From the NCBI GenBank assembly GCA_963717215.1, contig CAVQVS010000006.1:806001-870000 (forward strand): 64,000 bases of DNA. The letters are read 5' to 3'. Under the pieces are notes generated by a model that ran no database searches, was not told the origin of the DNA, and worked only from the letters and a program-made list of their open reading frames with translations. Made by a program: the position numbers and the translations under genes. Each line of letters begins with the position of its first letter. Position 1 is the stretch's first letter. This document shows, in pieces, positions 48,383 to 58,044 of this stretch. Source of the stretch: Roseiarcus sp963717215 (GTDB taxonomy: Bacteria; Pseudomonadota; Alphaproteobacteria; Rhizobiales; Beijerinckiaceae).

Positions 48383-48522
48383 GTAGCGACTCGCCGTCCC
48401 CGCCAGGCAGTTGAGGCGCTGCTAGCGAGTCCGTTTCTCGCGATTCCGAGAGGTTGCGTCGCGATTAACGAGCCACTTGGTTCAGGCGAACATCGCCTCA
48501 TTTATACATAATCATACAGGAT

Positions 48523-50022
48523 TTATTCCGCTTCCGTCACCGCCTTCAGGAACATATGCCGCTCTCGCCATTCCTCCGGCCCAGCCTTGTGCGGCGAATC
48601 GAGCGCCATCACCGGACTGCCCTCGCTGCGGTGGGACGGCCAATGCGGCAGGTCCGGGCCGTTGGGATCGCCGTTCCTGACAAAATTAACCCAGTAGCTC
48701 GACGCCAGCTTCGCCAGCTCGCGATCGGCGTTTTCATGCAGCCACGGGAATGCGCGGAGATTGTCGAACACATAGAGAAGCTCGCCCGCATGAAAGGCGC
48801 CGGCGTCACGACTGTCACGCTCGCCAAACCAGCCTTCCGGCGTTAGCGGCGCACGGTCGAAGCGAAAGCGGAAAATGTCGCCGCGGCCGCTTTGCTTCTG
48901 CGCCTCGATCCAGGCCCAGGTCGGATGGATGATGACGAGGTCGCCGCCAAGCGCACGCGCCGAGGCCACGTCAGTCTCAGGCGATCCGCCCGGATAGTGC
49001 CGCAGAAGCTCGTCCGTCCGCTCGCCAAAGATCGCGCGCGCGAGATCCACGTAAGGGCGCTTCGCGTCGTCGCCCTGATGCAAAGTGAAATTGAAGCCCT
49101 CGTCCTTGTTCCAGCCGGCCATCAGCGGCACGTCGGTGTGCTCGCCCGCGGCGAAGATTTCGGCCGGCGGGCGCGGCAGGAACCATCCATCGATGATTGG
49201 ACGGAAGCCAAGTCCCGGGCTCGCGGCGAGAATGGCGTCAGCAGAGAGAGCGCGCATCTCGGTGAGCGAACGCGCGCCGAGCTTGCGCATGAAGTCGAGG
49301 CCTGCCGCCTCGGCTTCCGCGAGTGTGGCGAGCGCGCGGTTCGGCGCCGCGAACATCGCTCCGCTCTCGCCGATGACGCGCGCGAAGAGGCCTTTGGCGA
49401 GCGGCGAGGCCATGAGCGCGCTCGTTGCATGCGAACCGGCGGATTCGCCCGCGATCGTGACCTTGTCAGGATCGCCGCCGAAAGCGGCGATATTGCGCTG
49501 GACCCATTGCAGCGCGGCGACGAGATCAAGAAATCCGTAGGCGCCGGAGGAATGATGCTCGGATTCGGCAGTAAGTTCCGGATGGGCGAGGAAGCCCAGC
49601 GCATTGAGCCGGTGGTTCACGGTCACGACGACAAGGCCGCGCGCCGCAAGTCGCGCCCCGTCGTAACGCGCTTCGGCGCCGGAGCCGACGACGAAGCCGC
49701 CGCCGTGAATCCAGACCATCACCGGCAGGCCCGCCTCCGTCCCCGGCGCGGCCGGCGTCCAGACGTTGAGATGAAGGCAATCCTCGGACGTCGCGGCTCC
49801 GCTGAGATCGATGTCGTCCCACACGACGCCCTGCACCGAATGCGCGCCGAACTCGTGAGTCGGCCGCACGCCTGTCCAAGACGCAGCCGCCTCAGGCGGG
49901 CGCCAGCGCAATCGCCCGATCGGCGGCGCAGCATAGGGGATGCCCTTGTAAACGCGGACGCCGCTTGCATCCGGCGCTGGAATAACGAGCGCGCCGCTCT
50001 CGATCGCAAGGTTTTTCGTCAT
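48523..50022 (-). CDS. Type B carboxylesterase
   Basis: A 499-residue alpha/beta-hydrolase of the carboxylesterase type B family. The nucleophile elbow is GESAGSHATSAL. The oxyanion region is VWIHGGGFVVGSG, the catalytic-acid segment lies mid-protein, and the histidine is in GAFHAGELLYVF. No signal peptide is visible, so it is cytoplasmic. Its ATG overlaps the stop of the enolase paralog (ATGA), making it the last gene of the locus B operon. It may open an ester or lactone of the imported compound; that is inference. Confidence 0.88.
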   Translation of the reverse strand: MTKNLAIESGALVIPAPDASGVRVYKGIPYAAPPIGRLRWRPPEAAASWTGVRPTHEFGAHSVQGVVWDDIDLSGAATSEDCLHLNVWTPAAPGTEAGLPVMVWIHGGGFVVGSGAEARYDGARLAARGLVVVTVNHRLNALGFLAHPELTAESEHHSSGAYGFLDLVAALQWVQRNIAAFGGDPDKVTIAGESAGSHATSALMASPLAKGLFARVIGESGAMFAAPNRALATLAEAEAAGLDFMRKLGARSLTEMRALSADAILAASPGLGFRPIIDGWFLPRPPAEIFAAGEHTDVPLMAGWNKDEGFNFTLHQGDDAKRPYVDLARAIFGERTDELLRHYPGGSPETDVASARALGGDLVIIHPTWAWIEAQKQSGRGDIFRFRFDRAPLTPEGWFGERDSRDAGAFHAGELLYVFDNLRAFPWLHENADRELAKLASSYWVNFVRNGDPNGPDLPHWPSHRSEGSPVMALDSPHKAGPEEWRERHMFLKAVTEAE

Positions 50023-51393
50023 GACGCGCGGCCCTGGCTGTAGCCGCGCTCGCTGAGCACGGCGGCGCGGTCATCGACCGCGCCTACAACGCCCGGGTTC
50101 GTCGCCTGGCGTCGCATCGGCATTTCATCGAGGCTGGCGAAGCGCGCCTTCGAGCCAAGCGCTTCTTCGATGCGCAAAGCCTCGTTCCACTTTGCCATCC
50201 GTTCGGAACGCGCGAACGAGCCAACCTTGAGCTGTCCGGCGCCCCATCCGATCGCAAGATGGACGATCGAAATGTCCTCGGTCTCTCCCGAACGCGCCGA
50301 GACGATCGTGCCGAAGCCCGCGCGGCGCCCTTCGTCTGAAGCCGCTTTCGCTTCGCTGACCGTCCCCGCCTGGTTCACTTTGACCAGAACCGCATTGACG
50401 CTTCGCCTTCGCGCCGCATCGCGCACGCGGCTTGCACTGGTGACGAGATAATCATCGCCGATCACCTGAATGCGGTCGCCGACCGCGGCGGTGAATTGCG
50501 AAAAACCTTTGTCGTCGTCCTCGGCGAATGGGTCTTCGATCGACAGGATCGGATAGCGATCGCACCAGCCGATCAGCATCTCGCCAAGCGCGTCGCGGTC
50601 GAGCTCACGCTGCTCGAGGCCCAGACGATAGCGGCCGCCTTTGCCGAATTCCGATGCAGCGATGTCGAGCGAGATCGCAACGTCCTCACCGGGAACGAGG
50701 CCGGCGCGCTCGATCGCCTGCATCAATGTCTCGAGTGCCTCTTCATTGCTCGCAAACGCGGGCCACCAGCCCCCTTCATCCGCCACACCCTGCAGGAGTG
50801 CCCCGCTCGGCCATGATTGCTCCGGCCGCGTGGTACACCTCCACCGTAACCTCGAGCGCCTGGGCGAACGTTTTCGCTCGCGGCGCCATGACCATGAAGT
50901 CCTGCACGTCCGTTCGCCGTCCAGCATGGGCGCCGCCGCCGAAGATCTGGATTTCGGGCAGCGGAATGATCGCCGGCTTGTCGCGGAGACAGTAGCGCCA
51001 GAGCGGCAGGCCGCGGCTCGCCGCCGCCGCATGAAGAACGCCCAGAGAAACCGCGGTCAGTGCGTTTCCGCCAAGCCTCGCCTTGTTCGGCGTCCCGTCG
51101 AGGGCGACGAGTTTCGCATCAATCGCGGCTTGATCGAACGGGTTGAGGCCAACGAGTGCGGGCGCGATTTCGGCTCGAATCCCGCGCAGCGCATCCTGCA
51201 CGTCAAAACCGCCGAAGCGCTTTCCGCCGTCGCGCTTGTCGATCGCCTCACGCGAACCACGCGATGCGCCCGCGGGCGCAATACCGCGCCCGACCGCGCC
51301 GTCGCTCAAGCTGATTTCCGCTTCGACCGTCGGGCGGCCGCGCGAGTCCCAAATGCGCCGCGCGACAAGCGATTGGATAACGGGTTCGCTCAT
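50019..51393 (-). CDS. Divergent enolase paralog, one frameshift
   Basis: About 457 residues of an enolase-family enzyme. Against E. coli enolase most catalytic positions are kept: GASRGSREA (Ser loop), GGGAHAG (His), ADEGGWWP (Glu), SLDIAASEF, SIEDPFAEDD and IGDDYLVT (metal ligands), LVKVNQAGT (Lys), QLKVGS (Lys). Two differ: VQDFM replaces IQEFM, and SARSGE replaces SHRSGE, losing a phosphate-proximal His. A frame change lies near 50800. It sits inside a sugar operon, away from any glycolytic context, so a substrate other than 2-phosphoglycerate is plausible. Confidence 0.8.
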
Positions 51394-51502
51394 CAGCCGC
51401 GCCCCCTCGCCCTGGGGCGCCCCGAAGGGGCCTCGAAGGGCCTGTGCCGAGCCTGAAGAGGGAGCACTCCAGCAGAGGCGAATCGGACAATGCTCTCTGG
51501 AC

Positions 51503-51543
51503 CATCCTTCGAGACGCGATGCCTCGCATCGCTCCTCAGGATG
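51503..51543. repeat. Intergenic hairpin repeat
   Basis: Outer arms CATCCT (51503-51508) and AGGATG (51538-51543) enclose a perfect GCGATGC/GCATCGC stem (51516-51522 with 51526-51532) around a CTC loop. The wording CCATCCTTCGAGACGC...CTCCTCAGGATGAGG is the form of a dispersed intergenic repeat common in Hyphomicrobiales. It lies between the kinase stop and the enolase-paralog start. Confidence 0.6.
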
Positions 51544-51571
51544 AGGGAGATGCCAAGCGTCGGAGACACAC

Positions 51572-52582
51572 TCATCGCGTCAGCTCCCAAGTGTCGGCGA
51601 CATCCTTCAGGCGGCCTGGCGGATCGGCGATCATGGGTATCGCGCAGCGGCGCACGGCGGCGCGCTCGCTCTCGCGAGTGAGGTACTCGACCGGCGACTT
51701 GCCATCGACTCGGGCGAGGAACAAGGCGGGCAGCAAAGCGGCGGCCCGGGCTTCAATTTCCGTTGCCCTTTCCCAATCGGCGCCAGCGAGATAGGTGGCG
51801 GCGAGGGCCGAAAAAGCGGCAAGGTAGCGCGTTCGGTCGGCGCCTTCGCGCGCGCCCTTGAGCAGAAGATGGTTGAGACAAAAGGCAAGATCGAAAGCGG
51901 GATCGCCGAACCAGGCGCATTCCGCGTCAAGGAAGACCGGCCCGCTCGGACCCTGAAGAATGTTCTTCGGGCTGATGTCGCCGTGAACCAGAGCGCGCTT
52001 CGTTGCCAGCGTCGTGTACGCGAGTTCATCGAAGCGCGCCGCAAGTTTTGGGTGCGCGCGGCCGGTCGCGCGGAGGTAGGGTTCGATGCGAATCGCCTCG
52101 AACGTCTCGTCGTTGGCGAACGCGACCGGAATAGTCGGGTCGGCGGCGCTCCGCGCATGAATGATCGCGAGATCGCGGCCGACCGCGGCGGCGAAATCCA
52201 CGTCCACAGTCCCGGCCAAAAGCTGGGTCTTCCAGAGTGAATGGTTCTCGGGCGCGAGATAGTCCATCGCGAACCAGCCGGCTTTCGCATCCTCGCCGAG
52301 AACGTGGGGAGCGGCATGCGGCAGCCATCGCGCGACAGCGCGCATGTACGCCGCCTCCGCTGCGTTGCGCTGGACCGGCGCCTCCCAGACCGCAGCGACC
52401 TTGAGCCTCGGCAGCGCGCGCTTGACGCAGAATCGTCGTCCGCCCGCCTCGACAAGCGAGATGTCCGAAGACACCCCGCCGGTTAGAGGCGTAAGGCTGG
52501 CAGGTTCTCCAGCTTTCAGGAGACCCATTCGGCGCAGGGGCTCAAAGAGATCGCCGGTTTCGATGGACGCAGACTCGTGCAC
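51572..52582 (-). CDS. Aminoglycoside-phosphotransferase-fold small-molecule kinase
   Basis: A 336-residue kinase-like protein. The N-lobe has SDISLVEAGGRRFCVKRALPRL with the ATP-binding Lys. The C-lobe has the Brenner motif ALVHGDISPKNIL (catalytic Asp and Asn) and the metal-binding FLDAECAWFGDPAFDLAF. Relatives phosphorylate antibiotics, choline, methylthioribose, homoserine or sugars. In this operon, a sugar or polyol kinase that feeds the enolase-like enzyme is the natural guess. GTG 52582 is preferred because GGAG lies 9 bases upstream; GTG 52594 is an alternative. Either start lies close to the SDR stop. Confidence 0.75.
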   Translation of the reverse strand: MHESASIETGDLFEPLRRMGLLKAGEPASLTPLTGGVSSDISLVEAGGRRFCVKRALPRLKVAAVWEAPVQRNAAEAAYMRAVARWLPHAAPHVLGEDAKAGWFAMDYLAPENHSLWKTQLLAGTVDVDFAAAVGRDLAIIHARSAADPTIPVAFANDETFEAIRIEPYLRATGRAHPKLAARFDELAYTTLATKRALVHGDISPKNILQGPSGPVFLDAECAWFGDPAFDLAFCLNHLLLKGAREGADRTRYLAAFSALAATYLAGADWERATEIEARAAALLPALFLARVDGKSPVEYLTRESERAAVRRCAIPMIADPPGRLKDVADTWELTR

Positions 52583-52604
52583 GCGCGCGCCCACTCCGTT
52601 GACT

Positions 52605-53363
52605 TTAGTAAGTGGCGCGGCCGCCCGAGAGATCGAAGACTGCGCCGGTCGTGAACGAGCACTCGCGGCTCGCCAGCCAGCAGACGATCGCCGTCGCCTC
52701 TTCGACCGTGCCAAAACGCTCCATCGGAATTTTCGAGCGCATGTAGTTGATATGCGCCTCCGACACTTGCGAGAGGATCGGCGTATCGATCGTCGCCGGC
52801 GTAATCGTGTTTACGCAAACGCCGTCCTTCGCGAGCTCCTTGCCGAGCGACTTGGTGAGGCCGATCACCGCGGCCTTTGATGCGCTGTAGGCCGAAGCGG
52901 TCGGATTGCCCTCCTTGCCGGCGATCGAGGCGATGTTGACGATGCGCCCGTAGCCTCGATGCTTCATCAGCTTCGAGACAAAGCGATTGCAGTAGAAGAG
53001 GCCATGCACGTTGATGTCGAACACGCGCTTCCATTCGTCGATCGGGTAGTCGATCACGAGGGCGTTCTTGCCTGCGACGCCTGCGGAGCAGACGAGAATG
53101 TCGATATGACCCATCTCGCCGGCGGCGGCGAGAGTCGCTTTCTCGACGGCGTTCGGATCTGTGACGTTGACCTCGTCCGCACGCGCGGAATTGGCGCCAA
53201 CCTCGGCGACGGCCGCCTTCAGACGCGCGGGGTCCTGGTCCCAGATCGTGACCCGCCCGCCTTCGGCTGCGATCCGCTTTGCAACGCCGAGCCCGATGCC
53301 GGACGCCCCGCCCGTCACCACCGCCGTCATACCGTCAAACCGTTTGGCGTCCGACACTTTCAA
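52605..53363 (-). CDS. Short-chain dehydrogenase (locus B, third SDR)
   Basis: A 252-residue classical SDR: TAVVTGGASGIGLGVAKRIA, TIWDQDPARL (Asp after beta-2, NAD preference), CSAGVAG, RIVNIASIAGKEGNPTASAYSASKAAV with Ser, Tyr and Lys. It most resembles the 3-oxoacyl-reductase and sugar-acid dehydrogenase type, for example 2-keto-3-deoxy-fuconate dehydrogenases. It sits 30 bases behind the second SDR. Confidence 0.87.
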   Translation of the reverse strand: MKVSDAKRFDGMTAVVTGGASGIGLGVAKRIAAEGGRVTIWDQDPARLKAAVAEVGANSARADEVNVTDPNAVEKATLAAAGEMGHIDILVCSAGVAGKNALVIDYPIDEWKRVFDINVHGLFYCNRFVSKLMKHRGYGRIVNIASIAGKEGNPTASAYSASKAAVIGLTKSLGKELAKDGVCVNTITPATIDTPILSQVSEAHINYMRSKIPMERFGTVEEATAIVCWLASRECSFTTGAVFDLSGGRATY

Positions 53364-53393
53364 CCCTCCTTTGTTATCGTTCTCAGCCGTTCG

Positions 53394-54203
53394 TCAGCCC
53401 GGAAACAGCGTTTCCCCGCCGTCCACCCGCAGCACCTGGCCGGTCATATACTTGCTTCTCGGGCCTGCGAGGAAGGCGACGGCGTCAGCCATCTCCTCAG
53501 GCTCTCCATAGCGGATGAGCGACTTGATCGACGAATCCATCTTATTCGGATCGACGACGCGGGTCGCCTCGAAGCGCGCGGTTTTCGTTGCGCCCGGGCT
53601 CACCGCATTGATGCGAACGCCCTCCGTCCGGACCGACGCCGCAAGGCAGCGCGTGTAGTGGATGACAGCCGCTTTGAGGGCCGCATAGATGACGCCGTTC
53701 GTCACCCCGAATTGCGCCGCGGCCGAGCCGATGTTGATCACCGACCCGCTTCCTGCTTTCACCATCGGCGGCACGAAAGTCTGACAGACGAGGATCGTGC
53801 CATAAAGGTTGTTCTCGGTCAGCGCCCTGATGTCCTCGAGCGGAATGCCGAGCGCGTCGTTCGGGACAGGCTTGCCGCCCGAAGCGCCGATGTCGCCGCC
53901 GGCGCAATTGACCAGGATGTCGACGCGCCCGAGCTTCGCCTCGATGTCTTGCCTCATCTTTGCGACCGCCGCCTTGTCGCCGATGTTGCCGCTGACCGGC
54001 GCGACCCTTCCGCCATGCCGGCCAATCACCTTCGCGACCGCGTCGAGGTCAGCGGCCTCGCCGTATTTTGCCGGCGCGGTCCAGGTCAGATCATGGATCG
54101 CGACGTCGGCGCCGAGCTCGGCCAGACGATCCGCCATCACGCGCCCGAGCCCTCGGCCCGAGCCGGTGACGAACGCGATCTTGCCGGCGAGCTCTTTGGT
54201 CAT
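53394..54203 (-). CDS. Short-chain dehydrogenase (locus B, second SDR)
   Basis: A 269-residue SDR: KIAFVTGSGRGLGRVMADRLA, VAIHDLTW, a longer-than-usual insert before VDILVNCAGGDIGASGG, then VINIGSAAAQFGVTNGVIYAALKAAV. The catalytic Tyr-x-x-x-Lys is YAALK and the Ser is in IGSAAAQ. ATG 54203 with GGAG upstream is preferred; ATG 54218 is also in frame. The gene ends RVDGGETLFPG. It starts about 20 bases after the isomerase stop. Confidence 0.87.
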   Translation of the reverse strand: MTKELAGKIAFVTGSGRGLGRVMADRLAELGADVAIHDLTWTAPAKYGEAADLDAVAKVIGRHGGRVAPVSGNIGDKAAVAKMRQDIEAKLGRVDILVNCAGGDIGASGGKPVPNDALGIPLEDIRALTENNLYGTILVCQTFVPPMVKAGSGSVINIGSAAAQFGVTNGVIYAALKAAVIHYTRCLAASVRTEGVRINAVSPGATKTARFEATRVVDPNKMDSSIKSLIRYGEPEEMADAVAFLAGPRSKYMTGQVLRVDGGETLFPG

Positions 54204-54221
54204 GCCTTCAGTCTCCATATC

Positions 54222-55250
54222 TTATGCGCCAAGGCCAAGCGCGCGCATGTTGCTGGCGCTGCGGCGGATCATCGTCAATTCGTAATCCGCGATTGCGCCA
54301 TCGTCGCCGCGCTCCCAGGGCGTGCGAAAGTCGGCGTCGTCGGGGAGGCGGTTGACTCTGGCCGCGGCGAGGCAGGCGGCGAGCGCCGGCGCTGTCTTGG
54401 GCGCGTAGAAGCGCCACCATTCGGGCCGCAGAAACTGCACGTGGCGCGCTTCGAGCGCTCCGGGCTCGAGCACCGCATTCAGCTTCCGGCCCTGCGCCGC
54501 AACAATATCCAGCATCGCGGCCATAGGGACGGCGCCGTCGCCGATGGCGCAGCGCACGAGGCGATAGCCCTCGTCGGTGAACTGCACCCGGTAGTCCTTC
54601 AGGTGCACATGCCGCACATGCGGAGCGACGCGGGCGCACGAAATCGAGCGGCGCCTCGGCGACTGGAAAGGTATTGCCGGTGTCGAGACAAATGCCGACG
54701 CCGCGGCGTGGTCTCGCAAAATTCGACGAGTTCGTCGCTGCCGAAATCCTGATGATTCTCGATCGCCAGAACTCGGCCCTCGTCGGCCGCGCGCGGACCA
54801 CGGTCGGCGAGCGCGGCGCGAACCTGGGCGACAAGCTCTTTCCACTTGTCGCCAAGCGCGTGACGATCGCCGCACAAAACCGTCGTCAGGCCATGACGGA
54901 TGACCTCGGCGTTGAGAATGCGAGCCGAGCGCAGCGCGCTCTCGAATGGACCCATCATCAACCCAGAGCTGACGATCGGGGTCATGCCGAGATCCCCGAG
55001 CCGATCGCGCAGCGCACGGATCTCGTCGTCGCTCATCGCCCGCAGCCAGGGGTCGTAGATCTCGAGAACCTTCGCGCCAAGCTCGGCCGCGATGGCGATG
55101 AACCCTTCGAGGCCTGCGCCCTTGGGGTTTGCGCGCGGGCCGCCCGCGCCTTGCAAGTCCGAGATGATAGGTCAGGCCGTACGGGTTGAGTCCGAAGGCG
55201 AAGGTTTGGCCGCGCGCTTGCGGCTGAAGCGGTTTCACATTTTCGTTCAT
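54222..55250 (-). CDS. Sugar phosphate isomerase/epimerase-type TIM barrel (locus B), three frameshifts
   Basis: About 342 residues of a xylose-isomerase-like TIM barrel. Visible pieces are FGLNPYGLTYHLG, then (frame change near 55160) GLEGFIAIAAELGAKVLEIYDP, VIRHGLTTVLCGDRHALGDKW and VLAIENHQDFGSDELVEFC, then (near 54705) ICLDTGNTFPVAEAPLDFV, then (near 54630) VAPHVRHVHLKDYRVQFTDEGY and NAVLEPGALEARHVQFL. The Glu, Asp, His and Glu metal positions are all present across the pieces. ATG 55250 overlaps the upstream SDR stop (ATGA). Confidence 0.8.
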   Translation of the reverse strand: MNENVKPLQPQARGQTFAFGLNPYGLTYHLGLARRGRPARKPQGRRPRRVHRHRGRAWREGSRDLRPLAAGDERRRDPCAARSARGSRHDPDRQLWVDDGSIRERAALGSHSQRRGHPSWPDDGFVRRSSRAWRQVERACRPGSRRARRPWSARGRRGPSSGDRESSGFRQRRTRRILRDHAAASAFVSTPAIPFQSPRRRSISCARVAPHVRHVHLKDYRVQFTDEGYRLVRCAIGDGAVPMAAMLDIVAAQGRKLNAVLEPGALEARHVQFLRPEWWRFYAPKTAPALAACLAAARVNRLPDDADFRTPWERGDDGAIADYELTMIRRSASNMRALGLGA

Positions 55251-56009
55251 CGAAGCCCCGCGTCGACAATGATCGATTGTTTGGTGACCATGCGGCTGTC
55301 GTCGGCGCCAAGGAACAACGCCATCCGCGCGATGTCCTCGCCAAGCAACGTGTGCTTGATGGATTGACGCTGGACGATCGCGTCGACGGATTCCGGCGTC
55401 TTGTACCACAGCCGCCGCTGCCGATCGGTCATGACGGCGCCAGGCTCGATCGCGTTCACGCGAATGTTATCCGAGCCAAACGCGCGCGCCAGCGCATGGG
55501 TCAGGCCGACGATCCCGGCCTTGGCCGCGGCATAAGCCGGCATCTCGGCCGCGCCGCGCCAGGCGATCGACGAGAGATTGATGATCGAGCCGTGCCCAAG
55601 CTCGCGCATCTGCGGATGAACGGCTTGGGCGGCAAAAAAGTGATGCCGCAGATTCACATTCTGCGCGTGGTCCCAATAGTCGGCGGTGACGTCGGCGACC
55701 GCGTGGCGCTCGTCGTTGGCGGCGTTGTTGACCAGGACAGCGATGGGGCCGAGCTTCGCGCGCGCTTCCGCGATCGAAGCTTGCAACGCCGCGACGTCGG
55801 TCACGTCGCAGTTCAGAAAAAGCGCCGTTCCGCCCTCGCCCTTCACCGCCGCCGCCATCGCTTCGCCCTCCGCGCGCTGCACGTCGACGAAAGCGACGCG
55901 CGCATGATTGCGGGCGAAGGCGCGCACAAGGTCGGCGCCGATGCCGGTCGCGCCGCCGCTGATGAACACAGTTGCGCCCGGCGAGGCTGGGATAGATGGC
56001 GAAGGTCAA
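55247..56009 (-). CDS. Short-chain dehydrogenase (locus B, first SDR), one frameshift, TTG start
   Basis: About 253 residues. The probable N-terminus LTFAIYPSLAG is typical of a sugar-operon SDR group. After a one-base slip near 55985 come TVFISGGATGIGADLVRAFA, AFVDVQRAEG, NNAANDERH, SIINLSSIAWRGAAEMPAYAAAKAGI (Ser, Tyr, Lys) and VNAIEPGAVMTDRQRRLW. TTG 56009 overlaps the ATPase stop as TTGA. Without the slip, no start codon gives the cofactor loop in the upstream frame. Confidence 0.85.
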
Positions 56010-57145
56010 GCGGCGACCTGCGGAATGAGCGCCTGAGTCTCGGGATCGAACAGGCACGCATGGCCCATGTCGATTCCGAGCGGCAAGTTCTCGCCGAGAC
56101 GCGGCGCGCCGTCAGGGTCGAAGCGGCCGACGATCTCCTGCTCGCCGAGCTTCAAAATCGCATGGGTTTCGGCGCCCGTCGGCTCGACCACTTCGACCGG
56201 CGCGGTCACCATCGCGAGCCCCGCTTTTTGCGCCTTCAGGTTCTCGTCATAGCGAAACAGATGCTCCGGGCGCACGCCGAGCACCACCTTGGCCGTCGCG
56301 GGCTGGCGCGCGAGCGTTTGGGGAAGCGGCAGCGTCGCAGTTTCGCCCTGGCCGACCGCAATCGCGACAGCCGTACGACCCTCGAGCGTCACGAGTTCGC
56401 CGGGAATGAAATTCATCGAGGGCGAACCCATGAAGCCGGCGACGAACATGTTGGCGGGCCGGTCGTAAACGGCCTGCGGTTCGTCGAATTGCTGGATCGC
56501 GCCCTGATGCATGACCGCGATGCGCGACGCAAGCGTCATCGCCTCGATCTGATCATGGGTGACGTAGATCGTGGTCTTGCCGACCCTCAAGTGCAGCTTC
56601 TTGATCTCGGTGCGCATGTCGACGCGCAGCTTGGCGTCGAGATTGGACAAGGGCTCGTCGAACAGAAAGAGTTTTGGATCGCGCACCAAGGCGCGCCCCA
56701 TCGCGACGCGCTGGCGCTGCCCGCCTGACAATTGGCCGGGCTTGCGGTTGAGGAGCGGCTCGATCTGCAGGAGCGCGGCGACGCGCGCGATCGCGGCGTT
56801 CTGATCGGCTTTCGGCACGCCCCGGCTTTCCATGCCGAAGGTCATGTTCTGGCGCGCGGTCATCGTCGGGTAAAGCGCATAGGACTGAAAGACCATGGCG
56901 ATGTCGCGATCCTTCGGCGCGACCGAATTGACGATTCGTCCGTCGATGCGAATCTCGCCCTCGCTGCAAGTTTCCAGGCCTGCGATGATGGCGAGGAGCG
57001 TCGACTTGCCGCAGCCCGACGGGCCGACGAGCGCGATGAACTCGCCTGTCTGCGCCTCGAGATTGATTCCCTTGAGAACCTCGACCGAGCCGAAGCGCTT
57101 GGTGAGCCGCGAGACGGTCAGCGTCGCCATTGTCAGCTCGCTCAT
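56006..57145 (-). CDS. UgpC/MalK-type ABC transporter ATPase
   Basis: A 379-residue ATPase of the carbohydrate CUT1 family. Walker A is GPSGCGKSTLLAI, Q-loop MVFQSYALYP, signature LSGGQRQRVAMGRAL, Walker B LFLFDEPLSNLDAKLR, H-loop TIYVTHDQ. The C-terminal TOBE/regulatory region is present (FVAGFMGSPSMNFIPG, VLGVRPEHL). It couples to the two permeases encoded just upstream, and the start overlaps the permease stop by 4 bases. Confidence 0.92.
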   Translation of the reverse strand: MSELTMATLTVSRLTKRFGSVEVLKGINLEAQTGEFIALVGPSGCGKSTLLAIIAGLETCSEGEIRIDGRIVNSVAPKDRDIAMVFQSYALYPTMTARQNMTFGMESRGVPKADQNAAIARVAALLQIEPLLNRKPGQLSGGQRQRVAMGRALVRDPKLFLFDEPLSNLDAKLRVDMRTEIKKLHLRVGKTTIYVTHDQIEAMTLASRIAVMHQGAIQQFDEPQAVYDRPANMFVAGFMGSPSMNFIPGELVTLEGRTAVAIAVGQGETATLPLPQTLARQPATAKVVLGVRPEHLFRYDENLKAQKAGLAMVTAPVEVVEPTGAETHAILKLGEQEIVGRFDPDGAPRLGENLPLGIDMGHACLFDPETQALIPQVAA

Positions 57146-58044
57146 TTGATGGCGCCCTGGGTCAGTCCGCGAACGAAATACTTGCCGCCGAACAGGTAGA
57201 TCAGGAGCGGCGGAATCGCGCCGATGATCACCGCCGCGCTCGCGACATCATAGGCGTGCGCACTCTGCTGACTCGTCGAGAGCGCAACCAGCGCGGCGGT
57301 GATCGGCTGCTGCGTTCCGCCGGTGAAGACGACGCCGAACAGGAATTCGTTCCAGATGCCGGTGAACTGCCAGATCACGGTGACGATCAGGATCGGCGGC
57401 GACAGGGGCAGGATGATCTTGAAGAAGATGCGCCAGAAGCCGGCGCCGTCGATACGCGCCGCCTTGATGAGGTCGTCGGGAATGTTGACGTAATAGTTGC
57501 GGCAGAACAGCGTCGTGAACGAGAGGCCCTGGATCACGTGAACGAGAATGAGGCCGTAGACCGAGTTCGAGAGATGCAGCGCGCCGAGGATGTAGGCCCA
57601 GGGCAGGAGCGCAACCTGGCCCGGCATGAAGACGCCGAGAACGATGCAGATGAACAAAGTCTCCGATCCCGGGAAGCGCCATTTCGAGAGGACATAGCCG
57701 TTCATCGCGCCGAGCAGCGTCGAGAAGATCGTCGCTGGGATCGTCATGTAGAGGGAATTGAAGAAATTGCGTTTGACGCCCTCGCAGGTTCCGGCGACGC
57801 AATAATGCGCCCAGGCCTGCGGCCATGCCTTCAAGGAGAAGCTGTGCGGCAGCGCGATCAATCCGTACTGCGTGATCTCCGGCAATTCACGGAACGAATT
57901 GGCGACGACGACGAACAGCGGCAGCAGATAAATGAGCGCGAAAATTCCGAGGAAGGCGTAGATCGCCACGCGCTGCAGAGAATAGCGAAGGCTCGCGCTG
58001 CGCGCCTGCGAATCGAGCGCGAGATCGAAGGTCGCGTCAACCAT
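57142..58044 (-). CDS. MalG-type sugar ABC transporter permease
   Basis: A 300-residue inner-membrane permease of the binding-protein-dependent family with six helices. The EAA loop is YYVNIPDDLIKAARIDGAGFWRIFFKIILPLSPP near residue 190. ATG 58044 overlaps the MalF-type gene's stop by 8 bases. It pairs with that protein to form the channel for the UgpC-type ATPase. Confidence 0.9.
   Translation of the reverse strand: MVDATFDLALDSQARSASLRYSLQRVAIYAFLGIFALIYLLPLFVVVANSFRELPEITQYGLIALPHSFSLKAWPQAWAHYCVAGTCEGVKRNFFNSLYMTIPATIFSTLLGAMNGYVLSKWRFPGSETLFICIVLGVFMPGQVALLPWAYILGALHLSNSVYGLILVHVIQGLSFTTLFCRNYYVNIPDDLIKAARIDGAGFWRIFFKIILPLSPPILIVTVIWQFTGIWNEFLFGVVFTGGTQQPITAALVALSTSQQSAHAYDVASAAVIIGAIPPLLIYLFGGKYFVRGLTQGAIK

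Noticed and set aside
48484..48498. AGGCGA/TCGCCT hairpin as an intrinsic terminator between convergent genes
   Set aside because: Only 6 bp with a 3-base loop and no T-run; too weak to call a terminator, though termination must occur nearby.
52959..54752. 597-codon open frame on the plus strand
   Set aside because: Antisense to two SDR genes and the isomerase; no ribosome site or motif.
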